The translations under genes and the position numbers were made by a program. Under the pieces are notes generated by a model that did not search any database, was not told the DNA's origin, and worked only from the letters and a program-made list of their open reading frames with translations. A stretch of 64,000 nucleotides of DNA from a virus: IMG/VR virus record IMGVR_UViG_3300037492_000170, positions 1-64,000 of that record; one strand, written 5' to 3'. Numbering within the stretch: position 1 is the first letter of the stretch; every line of letters starts with the position of its first letter. Below are positions 53,565-61,021 of the stretch, in pieces.

Positions 53565-54367
53565 AGCACCCCCACGGGAGTAGTAAATGCTTGCTCGACA
53601 GACCAACCCCGAATTAATCTCATCCGTAAGGTAGCAGATTTTACACCAAGCTCCCTAGCCCACTGCGCAAGTGTCTTCGTATCATCTTTATATGATATTA
53701 ATGCACCAGCTCGTCCTCCCCACAAAGGAATATTAAAAGCGTCCTCTACTGATAAATTTTCTACATATAGTCTACGACGCAAAGTATTTACGTGTATTAA
53801 CAAAAAACGCGCCCATTGGGTTACTGTTTTCCTTTCTCCCTTATATTCTATCCAAACATTGTGTCTTGTATTATTTGCCTGCTCTTCACCAGTTGCCCAC
53901 CTCAAATTTCCGGGCTCATATCCCTTACTATTATCAATACGATCTAATGACATTCCAGTCGGACACTCACCTAAGAACTCCATTATATAAGAATAAAAAT
54001 TAATAAACCCCGTCTTCCCTAGCCATCCAGAGAATACAAATATACCACGAGCACCATAATTTTTAAATTCTGGGTTCCTCTTATTATAGCATCTAGATTT
54101 TATACTAGTAAACATCGCCCTGTATTTATTCTTGGTCCCACCTACCAACAATCCATGAGTAGTAATAGAAGCAATAAACACTTCCCGCTTAAGGCAACCA
54201 CATGATCTTGTGTGCCCATCTTTCAAACTTCCACTTCGAGCTACTATAGTGTTTCCACAAGCACAAGAGCACAGCCACATCACGTCCCCATGTGCATGAC
54301 TTCCTGCAGATTCAACTACCCGCAATCTACCAAATTGCTGCCCAGCCAATTCCAATCGTTTACCCAT
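53561..54367 (-). CDS. HNH homing endonuclease (copy 7 of 8) with duplicated C-terminal domain
   Basis: 268 aa: ribbon LAGQQFGRLRVVESAG with CACG/SCGC, core LDRIDNSKGYEPGNLRW, then two C-terminal helix-turn-helix units: KTVTQWARFLLIHVNTLRRR and KTLAQWARELGVKSATLRMR, separated by a short linker. Others have one. It ends with an overlap onto the acetyltransferase start. The RNA element at 54403 lies 36 nt before its start. Confidence 0.88.
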   Translation of the reverse strand: MGKRLELAGQQFGRLRVVESAGSHAHGDVMWLCSCACGNTIVARSGSLKDGHTRSCGCLKREVFIASITTHGLLVGGTKNKYRAMFTSIKSRCYNKRNPEFKNYGARGIFVFSGWLGKTGFINFYSYIMEFLGECPTGMSLDRIDNSKGYEPGNLRWATGEEQANNTRHNVWIEYKGERKTVTQWARFLLIHVNTLRRRLYVENLSVEDAFNIPLWGGRAGALISYKDDTKTLAQWARELGVKSATLRMRLIRGWSVEQAFTTPVGVL

Positions 54368-54402
54368 AACTACCTCCTGTAGTATTATCCTGATTTTGTT
54401 AG

Positions 54403-54458
54403 TTAATGGGCAGGTGGTTCAGGAATACCACTGTTCGGGAGCTACCCTAGCCCATTAA
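54403..54458 (-). ncRNA. Three-way-junction RNA element (copy C)
   Basis: On the - strand: outer helix TTAATGGGC/GCCCATTAA (9 bp), TA, hairpin GGG-TAGCT-CCC, GAACA, hairpin GTGGT-ATTCCTGA-ACCAC, CT, outer 3' strand. It starts 2 nt after the glycosyltransferase stop. A conserved CAGGATAATAC box follows before the HNH SD. Confidence 0.75.
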
Positions 54459-54459
54459 A

Positions 54460-55764
54460 CTAAATTAACTCAGGACCCATAGGTCTATATGAGTCCTTCA
54501 AGCAAATAAGAACTGAACTTATATAAGAAACATTCTTATCTTGATGCCATTGTGATGGATAATACGTAAATAAAGTCGCGTCCTTAAATCTTATCTCGGT
54601 ATTTCGAATATATCTAGCTTGCTCTCTTCTAGTGTAGTAAAGTAACGAATTCTCCACCCAAAAGCTTCGGTGTGTCGGGTCCTGAAAAGCACCCTGACCC
54701 ATTGCACTAGGGGTGTTGAAAAGTAAATAACCTCCCGGCATTAAAACTCTGTGGGCTTCACTCATAAAATGGATAGGGTCCAACAAGTGTTCCGCAATAT
54801 CGAAAGCGCGTATACAATAAACACTACTGTCCTCAAATGCCCAACTTCCATTCAGATCACAACACACATCCCCCCCAACTAAATCAACACTAATAAAACC
54901 TTCGGCACGATCTATACCGCCTCCCAAATCCAACATGATAGAACCATTACGCGTACCTTCTGCTACAATCATTTGATAAAGGTATTGCCTTTGAATCTCC
55001 CACTTAGTTTCCTGTAGCGCCTCATTCCTAACCAGCCACGAGTTGGAGCCGTCTACTCTATAAAGATAACCACAAAAATCAAGATGTTTGAATTTACCCT
55101 CGATAAAGAAGCGCGCCATTAAATCCTGATCATCAAGTGTAGCTAAATCCTCATTATGCCCTCCCAGCTTGTTATAAGCTGCAGCTCGAAAGACACGTAG
55201 ATGATCAGGAGCAAACCAAATTAAACTGTTATGAAAAGGCGTAGATTCAGGGCACACGGTCTCCTTGTAAAGAACCCCACCCATGTAAAAGTCCCTGTAA
55301 CTCCAACCATTAATAGAGTCATAATTGGTTGATGGACCCGCATTTCCAAAGAACCTTGGTGACTTATCATCGTTATTGAAACTAGCGGCATTAGTATATA
55401 CCATCAGGACATCAGGGTCTTCGAAAGCATCCCTAACACGCTCAATTGTGTGTGGTGTCAGCATATCATCGTGGTCTAGTTCCGCCAGCAAATCCCCCTT
55501 GCATTTACTACAGACATACTTCTTCACTGAACCAATATTTGGTAATCCATCAGCGGCAAATTTTGGTGTGAACTCAACACCTGGAGTTATAAGCACAGTC
55601 CTGTTATCAGCTAGTATTTCTCTGGGAATATCCTCTACAGTAGCCCCTGCATTAGGATATATAACCCACTCATCATAATCTTGATCTCGTATAGATTCGT
55701 ATGCTTCAAGAAGATACTTTGTACGATGCGTGGGTGTAAAAATAGAAATTGTAAGTCTAGACAT
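54460..55764 (-). CDS. Glycosyltransferase 2 - methyltransferase fusion
   Basis: 434 aa from ATG at 55764 with GGGAGGCTC upstream. Residues 1-270 are a GT-A glycosyltransferase: TISIFTPTHRTKYLLEAYES, a LAELDHDDMLTPHTI metal site, and LATLDDQDLMARF. Residues 280-430 are a class I methyltransferase: SIMLDLGGGIDRAEGFISVD, FDIAEHLLDP, LMPGGYLLFNTP. Such bifunctional enzymes build and methylate surface sugars. In phages they may modify host or virion glycans. Confidence 0.82.
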   Translation of the reverse strand: MSRLTISIFTPTHRTKYLLEAYESIRDQDYDEWVIYPNAGATVEDIPREILADNRTVLITPGVEFTPKFAADGLPNIGSVKKYVCSKCKGDLLAELDHDDMLTPHTIERVRDAFEDPDVLMVYTNAASFNNDDKSPRFFGNAGPSTNYDSINGWSYRDFYMGGVLYKETVCPESTPFHNSLIWFAPDHLRVFRAAAYNKLGGHNEDLATLDDQDLMARFFIEGKFKHLDFCGYLYRVDGSNSWLVRNEALQETKWEIQRQYLYQMIVAEGTRNGSIMLDLGGGIDRAEGFISVDLVGGDVCCDLNGSWAFEDSSVYCIRAFDIAEHLLDPIHFMSEAHRVLMPGGYLLFNTPSAMGQGAFQDPTHRSFWVENSLLYYTRREQARYIRNTEIRFKDATLFTYYPSQWHQDKNVSYISSVLICLKDSYRPMGPELI

Positions 55765-55796
55765 GAGCCTCCCACCGAAGTCTTTAGCATCCGTGT

Positions 55797-55825
55797 AGTA
55801 TAACATAAAAACTCTTGTTTGTCAA
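55797..55825 (-). promoter_or_regulatory. Sigma70 promoter upstream of the glycosyltransferase gene
   Basis: On the - strand TTGACA (plus 55820-55825), 17-bp spacer, TATACT (plus 55797-55802). Predicted start is near 55790, some 25 nt before the ATG. It separates the sugar-modification genes from the tropism genes. Confidence 0.78.
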
Positions 55826-55845
55826 GCTCATAAGAAAGCTATCAC

Positions 55846-57042
55846 CTAACCCATATACCTTCTAGGTCGTTTATTACTCAGCGCGCGACCACCGACAGCC
55901 GTATGCGCATACCACGCCCAAACATTCAACTGACGCGCCCGCGATCCACAATCAGCACCAGTACCCCAACTACCACCGGCAATCAGCTTATAAAAACCAT
56001 AAGTTCCCTGAGAAAAAACCTGGCCTCTGGTTCCTGTTACATCTTTCCATCCAAATGCTACTCCTGTAGCATAATCAGCACCTTGGACTGGAGTAAGAGA
56101 ATCATTTAACCATTGCCAAAGAACACCAGCACAATCTTCACAACCAATGTTGGAAATCATTCTTCTACCTGCGGTATCTGAATGACCTGATGTCGTAACA
56201 GGGTCAGCACCTGCAGTAATATTAGTAGCTTCGTTGGAACCTGTTGCAATATACGTAAACTCATGATCGAACAAGAGACGTTTGTTTACTAAAGCAGTAT
56301 CATCTACAAAATCATATTGAGTTCTTGTATCTGATATTGTAGCTCCATTAACTGAAGCAGTTGAAGCACCAGTACCTGAGATAAGATAAATATCAACCCA
56401 AGCTGAAATTCCTGCTGCATAAACCATACCTTCGTTACCAGATTCTGCTCTATGCCATAAGTCCCATACTGAAAGAGGTAAAATATCTCCAGCGAGATAA
56501 TCTGTAAGAGTATGCCCAGAAATAGTACCAACTGCAACACATAAACAATGAAAACCACCTACTTTTCTGGAAGTAGATGCAGAATATCCCGAAGGGGTAG
56601 TTGAATTAGCTGAAATCTTAACTACCGGAACTGTACCAGAAACAGGTTGACACATATAAATATAGAAATCTTTACCTGCTCTATTGGCAGCAGTAGTGTA
56701 GTCAGTACCAGAAACAGTATCCCAAGAACCAGCAGTGTTTAAATCTAAGGTAGTCTGAGCAATAAGTTTTAGTGAAACAGTATCAATCTTAACTTCTACT
56801 TCATTAGGAGAATAAAGAGTTCTCCTTAATGTAGCTGAACCGGAACCACCTTGATACCAACATTCTGAACGTTCATAGTGATATTTCTTGTAACCAGTAC
56901 CAATGAAATATTTTACCCCATTATACGGAATAAATAGTTTACCAGTATCAGTTGCAAGGGCTATCTCTAAATCTTGAAGTGAAGCACTGACCGATGCAGA
57001 TATTACTGCCTCAGTCCCATAACGAATTAATGGCTTCAACAT
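55846..57042 (-). CDS. Mtd-like tropism determinant with C-type lectin end (DGR target 1)
   Basis: 398 aa, similar in order to the major tropism determinant of Bordetella phage BPP-1. There is an N-terminal TGKLFIPYNGVKYFIG segment, then DFYIYMCQP, TTPSGYSASTSRKVGGFHCL, PLSVWDLWHRAESGNEGMVY, AWVDIYLISG and LVNKRLLFDHEFTYIATGS. Finally the lectin core with GTRGQVFSQGTYGFYKLIAGG and CGSRARQLNVWAWYAHTAVG. The last part holds the variable residues. It would trimerise at the fibre tip and bind host receptors. No reverse transcriptase is in the window. It ends with an extra KRPRRYMG. Confidence 0.85.
   Translation of the reverse strand: MLKPLIRYGTEAVISASVSASLQDLEIALATDTGKLFIPYNGVKYFIGTGYKKYHYERSECWYQGGSGSATLRRTLYSPNEVEVKIDTVSLKLIAQTTLDLNTAGSWDTVSGTDYTTAANRAGKDFYIYMCQPVSGTVPVVKISANSTTPSGYSASTSRKVGGFHCLCVAVGTISGHTLTDYLAGDILPLSVWDLWHRAESGNEGMVYAAGISAWVDIYLISGTGASTASVNGATISDTRTQYDFVDDTALVNKRLLFDHEFTYIATGSNEATNITAGADPVTTSGHSDTAGRRMISNIGCEDCAGVLWQWLNDSLTPVQGADYATGVAFGWKDVTGTRGQVFSQGTYGFYKLIAGGSWGTGADCGSRARQLNVWAWYAHTAVGGRALSNKRPRRYMG
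55868..55989 (-). repeat. DGR-type variable region 1
   Basis: 122 bp at the 3' end of the first Mtd-like gene. It aligns without gaps to the equal-length region at 57439. The two ends are identical, while about 20 scattered positions in between differ, all compatible with mutation of adenines in a common template. The invariant CGCGCGCTGAGTAATAAACG at the end resembles the initiation site for mutagenic homing. Confidence 0.75.
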
Positions 57043-57053
57043 AATACTTCTCC

Positions 57054-57344
57054 TTAAACCAAGGCAGCTTCTACTTCTTCAACTGTAAATCCTAACCTAA
57101 ACAACTTACAATTAGTATCTAGTTTCAGCTCTTGCTGGATTGTTATGGGCTCATTAGTCTCAGTATCCTGTGATTCAATCAATCTATGAGTCGCGTCAGT
57201 GATTCCTTCGCCAGTTAGCTCCACATTATCCCAGATTAGCCTGTCATCGTAGAGCGTCTGCCAATAATCCTTCCAATTATCTTGGTTTTCCCTCACATAC
57301 TCATAATCAAATTTTGTATTCAAATGTCTTGCTAAACCTTCCAT
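57054..57344 (-). CDS. Hypothetical tail-associated protein
   Basis: 96 aa: MEGLARHLNTKFDYEYVREN, WKDYWQTLYDDRLIWDNV, then a Glu/Thr-rich helical end. It lies between the two Mtd-like genes. In some DGRs a small accessory (Avd) sits near the target gene, but this sequence is acidic and does not look like Avd. It may be a chaperone or spacer protein of the fibre. Confidence 0.55.
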   Translation of the reverse strand: MEGLARHLNTKFDYEYVRENQDNWKDYWQTLYDDRLIWDNVELTGEGITDATHRLIESQDTETNEPITIQQELKLDTNCKLFRLGFTVEEVEAALV

Positions 57345-57371
57345 TATATTACTCCTATCCTTTGTAGTTTA

Positions 57372-57426
57372 TAGTGGGCAGGTAGCTAAGGTTTCTACTT
57401 TTCGGTTCCGGTAACCTAGCCCATTA
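57372..57426 (-). ncRNA. Three-way-junction RNA element (copy A)
   Basis: On the - strand: outer helix AATGGGC/GCCCACT (one G-U), TA, hairpin GGTT-ACCGG-AACC, GAAAA, hairpin GTAG-AAACCTTAG-CTAC, CT, outer 3' strand. It begins 6 nt after the stop of the second Mtd-like gene. It is the only copy not followed by an HNH gene; ACAAAGGATAGGAG follows before the 57344 start. Confidence 0.75.
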
Positions 57427-57431
57427 AATTA

Positions 57432-58835
57432 TTAGCACCGTTTATTACTCAGCGCGCGACTACCGATATCCGCATTCGCAAACCACGCCCAAGTACTCAA
57501 AATACGCGCCCGCGACCCACACTTAGCACCATAATTCCAACCACCACTGGCAATCAGCTTATAAAAACCATAAGTTCCTTGGGAATTAACTTGACCTCTG
57601 GTTCCTGTTACATCTTTCCATCCAAATGCTACTCCTGTAGCATAATCAGCACCTTGGACCGAAGCAAGAGAATCATTTAACCATTGCCAAATAGTACCAG
57701 CACAATCTTCACAACCAATGTTGGAAATCATTCTTCTAGTGCTAACCCCCGCTACCGAATTCATGTGTCCACCAGTCGTTATTGGGTCTGCGTAAGCAAA
57801 TGTAGGTTTAGCAGCACCCTGGTCTGCTGTATAAGTTCCATTAGTAATTACTTCGCCTAATGTAAATGCTCCGGTTCTGCTCTTAACAGTGTATGTTAGA
57901 CTCGTTAAAACTGTTACAATAACACAGGTTTTAGTACTTGTTTGTCCAGTTAATGTATCTCCTGCTACCCAAGCAGTTCCTGGTGCTACATCTAAAGTAA
58001 GCAATTCATAATCTATATTAGTAGCTTCGTTGGAACCTGTTGCAATATACGTAAACTCATGATCGAACAAGAGACGTTTGTTTACTAAAGCAGTATCATC
58101 TACAAAATCATATTGAGTTCTTGTATCTGATATTGTAGCTCCATTAACTGAAGCAGTAGAAGCACCAGTACCTGAGATAAGATATATGTCTACCCAAGCT
58201 GAGATACCAGAAGCATAAACCATACCTTCGTTACCAGATTCTGCTCTATGCCATAATTCCCATACTGAAAGAGGTAAAATATCTCCAGCGAGATAACCTG
58301 TAAGAGTATGATTTGATATAGTTCCTACTGCAACACATAAACAATGAAAACCTCCTACTTTTCTGGAAGTAGATGCAGAATAACCAGATGGAACTGTTGA
58401 GTTAGCACTGATTTTAATCACTGGAACTGTACCAGAAACAGGTTGACACATGTAAATATAGAAATCTTTACCTGCTCTATTGGCAGCAGTAGTGTAGTCA
58501 GTACCAGAAACAGTATCCCAAGAACCTGCGGTATTAAGATCCAAGATTGTCTGGACGGCTAACTTGAGGCTGACTGTGTCAATCTTAATCTCTATTTCAT
58601 TAGGAGAATAAAGAGTTCTCCTTAATGTAGCTGAACCGGAACCACCTTGATACCAACATTCTGAACGTTCATAATGATATTTCTTGTAACCAGTACCAAT
58701 AAAATATTTTACCCCGTTATATGGAATAAATAGTTTACCAGTATCAGTTGCAAGGGCTATCTCTAAATCATTTAACACGTCGCTAGTAGCAGCGACAATT
58801 GATGCTTCTGTTCCATGTCGAATTAAAGGTCTCAT
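57432..58835 (-). CDS. Mtd-like tropism determinant with C-type lectin end (DGR target 2)
   Basis: 467 aa, close paralogue of the 55846 protein. It has an extra insert of about 80 residues (APGTAWVAGDTLTGQTSTKT ... GAFTLGEVITNG) before the lectin core, a module seen in other virion proteins. The lectin end reads YKLIASGGWNYGAKC and GSRARILSTWAWFANADIG. Two diversified tropism proteins in tandem would let the phage present different receptor-binding surfaces or mix them. Confidence 0.85.
   Translation of the reverse strand: MRPLIRHGTEASIVAATSDVLNDLEIALATDTGKLFIPYNGVKYFIGTGYKKYHYERSECWYQGGSGSATLRRTLYSPNEIEIKIDTVSLKLAVQTILDLNTAGSWDTVSGTDYTTAANRAGKDFYIYMCQPVSGTVPVIKISANSTVPSGYSASTSRKVGGFHCLCVAVGTISNHTLTGYLAGDILPLSVWELWHRAESGNEGMVYASGISAWVDIYLISGTGASTASVNGATISDTRTQYDFVDDTALVNKRLLFDHEFTYIATGSNEATNIDYELLTLDVAPGTAWVAGDTLTGQTSTKTCVIVTVLTSLTYTVKSRTGAFTLGEVITNGTYTADQGAAKPTFAYADPITTGGHMNSVAGVSTRRMISNIGCEDCAGTIWQWLNDSLASVQGADYATGVAFGWKDVTGTRGQVNSQGTYGFYKLIASGGWNYGAKCGSRARILSTWAWFANADIGSRALSNKRC
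57439..57560 (-). repeat. DGR-type variable region 2
   Basis: 122 bp, partner of the 55868 region. Compared codon by codon with it, differences such as GGT/AGT, GGT/AAT, ACT/TAT, GTT/ACT, TAT/TTT, CAT/AAT, GCT/GAT and GTC/ATC are all explained by adenine changes from a template rich in AAT. The following RNA element (57372) begins 13 nt after this region. Confidence 0.75.
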
Positions 58836-58851
58836 ATATTATCTCCTTGAA

Positions 58852-59148
58852 CTAAGTTACCACCATTCCGCCTACAAGTAAATAGGAAGTATACATTCCA
58901 TCTACCGGAGGTGTGTTATCTACTAAATAACCACCACCAAATATCCAAGCATCGAGTGTACCAGAAGCGTCTGCAATAGGAACTTTTGAGGCGGTTGGTA
59001 TTGCTGTAGGAACAGGGTATTTCTGCCTCGTAGTACCATCATAAACTACAATCTTCTTAGTGTCTGTAGTAAACGCAATCTCACCTGTTTCTAGGGTAGT
59101 AGCGTCTACTACTGCCTCAGTTCCACGTTTTAATTGGAATTTGATCAT
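58852..59148 (-). CDS. Small fibre protein with Mtd/fibre N-terminal domain
   Basis: 98 aa: FQLKRGTEAVVDATTLETGE then IAFTTDTKKIVVYDG is the beta-prism-like N-terminal domain found in Mtd and other fibre proteins (also at the start of 59158 and 61022). The C-terminus is short and glycine-rich. It could attach or cap the fibre. Confidence 0.6.
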   Translation of the reverse strand: MIKFQLKRGTEAVVDATTLETGEIAFTTDTKKIVVYDGTTRQKYPVPTAIPTASKVPIADASGTLDAWIFGGGYLVDNTPPVDGMYTSYLLVGGMVVT

Positions 59149-59157
59149 AGGAACCCC

Positions 59158-60246
59158 TTATGTCAGTACGCCGCAGTCCAACGTGGTAATGTCTCCCCAA
59201 GCTACATCTGCACCGTGCCCAGCACTCTTTAAGAACTGTCCGGATGTACCATGTAAAAGTTCCGTGGGAACAAAAGTAGCGCCCTGATATACCAAAATGG
59301 AACCTTGCTCTGCACCATGGACTAACTGTGTTAATGCAATAGAGTCTGCCGCAGGTGCAGGAATAGCTTCCCATCCTATATCAGTAGCAGCTCCACCAGC
59401 AGTAAGCACATAACCATCAGCACCAGCAGCTAAAAATGTAGGGGGACCACCAGAACCATTATAAGCAACAAGGTCCCCACGAGTTCCGTGCTCCATCATC
59501 GCTAGGGTCACATAGTTAGCGGCAATTGACAAATCATGACTATGGTCCTGACGTGCTACCTGAGATGAACTACCCACTGCACCAGAACTTGCATCTGCAA
59601 TCGACCCAGGTTCACTGGATGCTAACGCGTAATTATTAATCGGAACCCATGCAGCACCTGAATAGATGAACAGAAGGTCCTCATCGTCAACATATGCACA
59701 CATACCTTCAGTAGGGACCTTAAATTCCCATGCATCTGGTGTTAGCGCAGTATTCCACTGTGCTATCTGCCCTGCTTTATTAGCCCATGCACCAGTGGGG
59801 TCTGCTGCAATTATATATCTATCACCATTTGTAGGTGTTACTGGAGGTGTTGCAAGGTCATTATCCTTAACAGAGTCCTGAAACTCACCTACACCCCAAG
59901 AAGCAGCAGTAATAACCTGTTGAATCTTCTGCCCAGACCATGTACCAGATGCATCCGTAGCTGCATCGTCGAGCTTCAATGAAACCTTAGTAAATGTAGT
60001 CGGTGCTGAACAGTAATACACAGTCGCATTGGTTGTATCTACATATAAACAGCCAGCAATACCGCCAGCAGAAGGCACTCCAGCGCTTGTGAACGCCTTA
60101 TTGACTGGAACTTTGGTCGCACTGTTGTCTGCCGAGGTTACGTAGAATACTGTATTCTCGGTGTCAAACCACAATTCCGACAAATACCCTGTAGCTGCAG
60201 CAACCAGTGCTGCGGTCCCTCTTTTATGTTGTAATTTCACTGGCAT
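59158..60246 (-). CDS. Tail fibre / receptor-binding protein with DUF2793-like domain
   Basis: 362 aa: N-terminal LQHKRGTAALVAAATGYLSE LWFDTENTVF domain, then VKDNDLATPPVTPTNGDRYI and GQIAQWNTALTPDAWEF with YVDDEDLLFIYSGAAWV, the DUF2793 pattern. Repeated HG(T/A) segments near the end (MEHGTRGDLVAYNG; VHGAEQGSILVYQG; LHGTSGQFLKSAG) suggest a beta-helical shaft. Starts with AAGGAG and follows the HNH gene by an overlap. Confidence 0.72.
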   Translation of the reverse strand: MPVKLQHKRGTAALVAAATGYLSELWFDTENTVFYVTSADNSATKVPVNKAFTSAGVPSAGGIAGCLYVDTTNATVYYCSAPTTFTKVSLKLDDAATDASGTWSGQKIQQVITAASWGVGEFQDSVKDNDLATPPVTPTNGDRYIIAADPTGAWANKAGQIAQWNTALTPDAWEFKVPTEGMCAYVDDEDLLFIYSGAAWVPINNYALASSEPGSIADASSGAVGSSSQVARQDHSHDLSIAANYVTLAMMEHGTRGDLVAYNGSGGPPTFLAAGADGYVLTAGGAATDIGWEAIPAPAADSIALTQLVHGAEQGSILVYQGATFVPTELLHGTSGQFLKSAGHGADVAWGDITTLDCGVLT

Positions 60247-60920
60247 AACGATAACTCCTTATTTGCTTTACTTATTCTCCGACATGCTCTCACAGGAGTT
60301 GTAATAATTCTCTCATCACTCCACCCCCTGTCCTTTCTTCCCATTATAGCCTCTCTACTTACCGATAACCTTACAGCCCATTGAGCCACAGTTAAATCTT
60401 CACCATTGAAAATCAATCTACGATTAGCTCTAGTATTGTTCATCTGTTCTCTATGTGTCGCCCATCTACAATTTTCAGGTTCATAATCCCCGTTATTGTC
60501 CTTCCTGTCTAGGGACATACCCTCCAGTGGATCTCCCATATCATTGTAGAAATTCTCAAAGCCGTGATTGGGGTCTAACCATCTATCACAAACCTTAATA
60601 CCCCGACCACCATAGTCTTTATATCGTGCATTGCTAGGGTTATAACACCTATCCTTCATACCTTGCCATGTTCTATATATTTTAGGCAAAGCACCATTCA
60701 TACGATTACCATGAGTGGTAAAAGACCTAGCTGTAGACTCTTTTCTTAAACAACCACAAGACTTTGTATTCCCCTTCATTAAATGTGACCCTGTAACAAC
60801 AGTCTTGTTACCACAAATACAATCACACTCCCAAAGCGTCTTGTTAAATTTAGTAGTTCCAGCAAACTTCATTACTTCCAACCTATCGAACTTCTGTCCG
60901 ACTAAATCTAGTCTCATCAC
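60237..60920 (-). CDS. HNH homing endonuclease (copy 8 of 8)
   Basis: 227 aa: ribbon DLVGQKFDRLEVMKFAG with CICG/SCGC, core LDRKDNNGDYEPENCRW, end LTVAQWAVRLSVSREAIMGR, TTPVRACRR. It sits between two tail genes. The last codons contain the AAGGAG used by the 60246 gene. The RNA element at 60953 precedes its start by 33 nt. Confidence 0.88.
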   Translation of the reverse strand: MMRLDLVGQKFDRLEVMKFAGTTKFNKTLWECDCICGNKTVVTGSHLMKGNTKSCGCLRKESTARSFTTHGNRMNGALPKIYRTWQGMKDRCYNPSNARYKDYGGRGIKVCDRWLDPNHGFENFYNDMGDPLEGMSLDRKDNNGDYEPENCRWATHREQMNNTRANRRLIFNGEDLTVAQWAVRLSVSREAIMGRKDRGWSDERIITTPVRACRRISKANKELSLCQ

Positions 60921-60952
60921 TTCACTCCTTATTGTGTTATCCTTAGAAGTTA

Positions 60953-61012
60953 TTTAATGGGAAGGCGGCTAAGGTTTCCGCTTTATCGGGTGTACACCCC
61001 TATCCCATTAAA
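60953..61012 (-). ncRNA. Three-way-junction RNA element (copy B)
   Basis: On the - strand: outer helix TTTAATGGGA/TCCCATTAAA (10 bp), TA, hairpin GGGTG-TA-CACCC, GATAAA, hairpin GCGG-AAACCTTAG-CCGC, CT, outer 3' strand. The GGGA/TCCC end replaces GGGC/GCCC of copies A and C, a compensated change. It begins 10 nt after the stop of the 61022 gene, and CTAAGGATAACAC follows it. Confidence 0.75.
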
Positions 61013-61021
61013 ACTACAATA

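Noticed and set aside
57372-57426. DGR cruciform downstream of the variable region
   Set aside because: It lies at a suitable place after variable region 2, but variable region 1 lacks it and three homologues occur at non-DGR sites.
47203-61012. Hammerhead, twister, preQ1 or purine riboswitch identity for the three-way-junction RNAs
   Set aside because: The required core sequences (for example CUGANGA with GAAA) are absent or in the wrong order. No known consensus I can recall fits.
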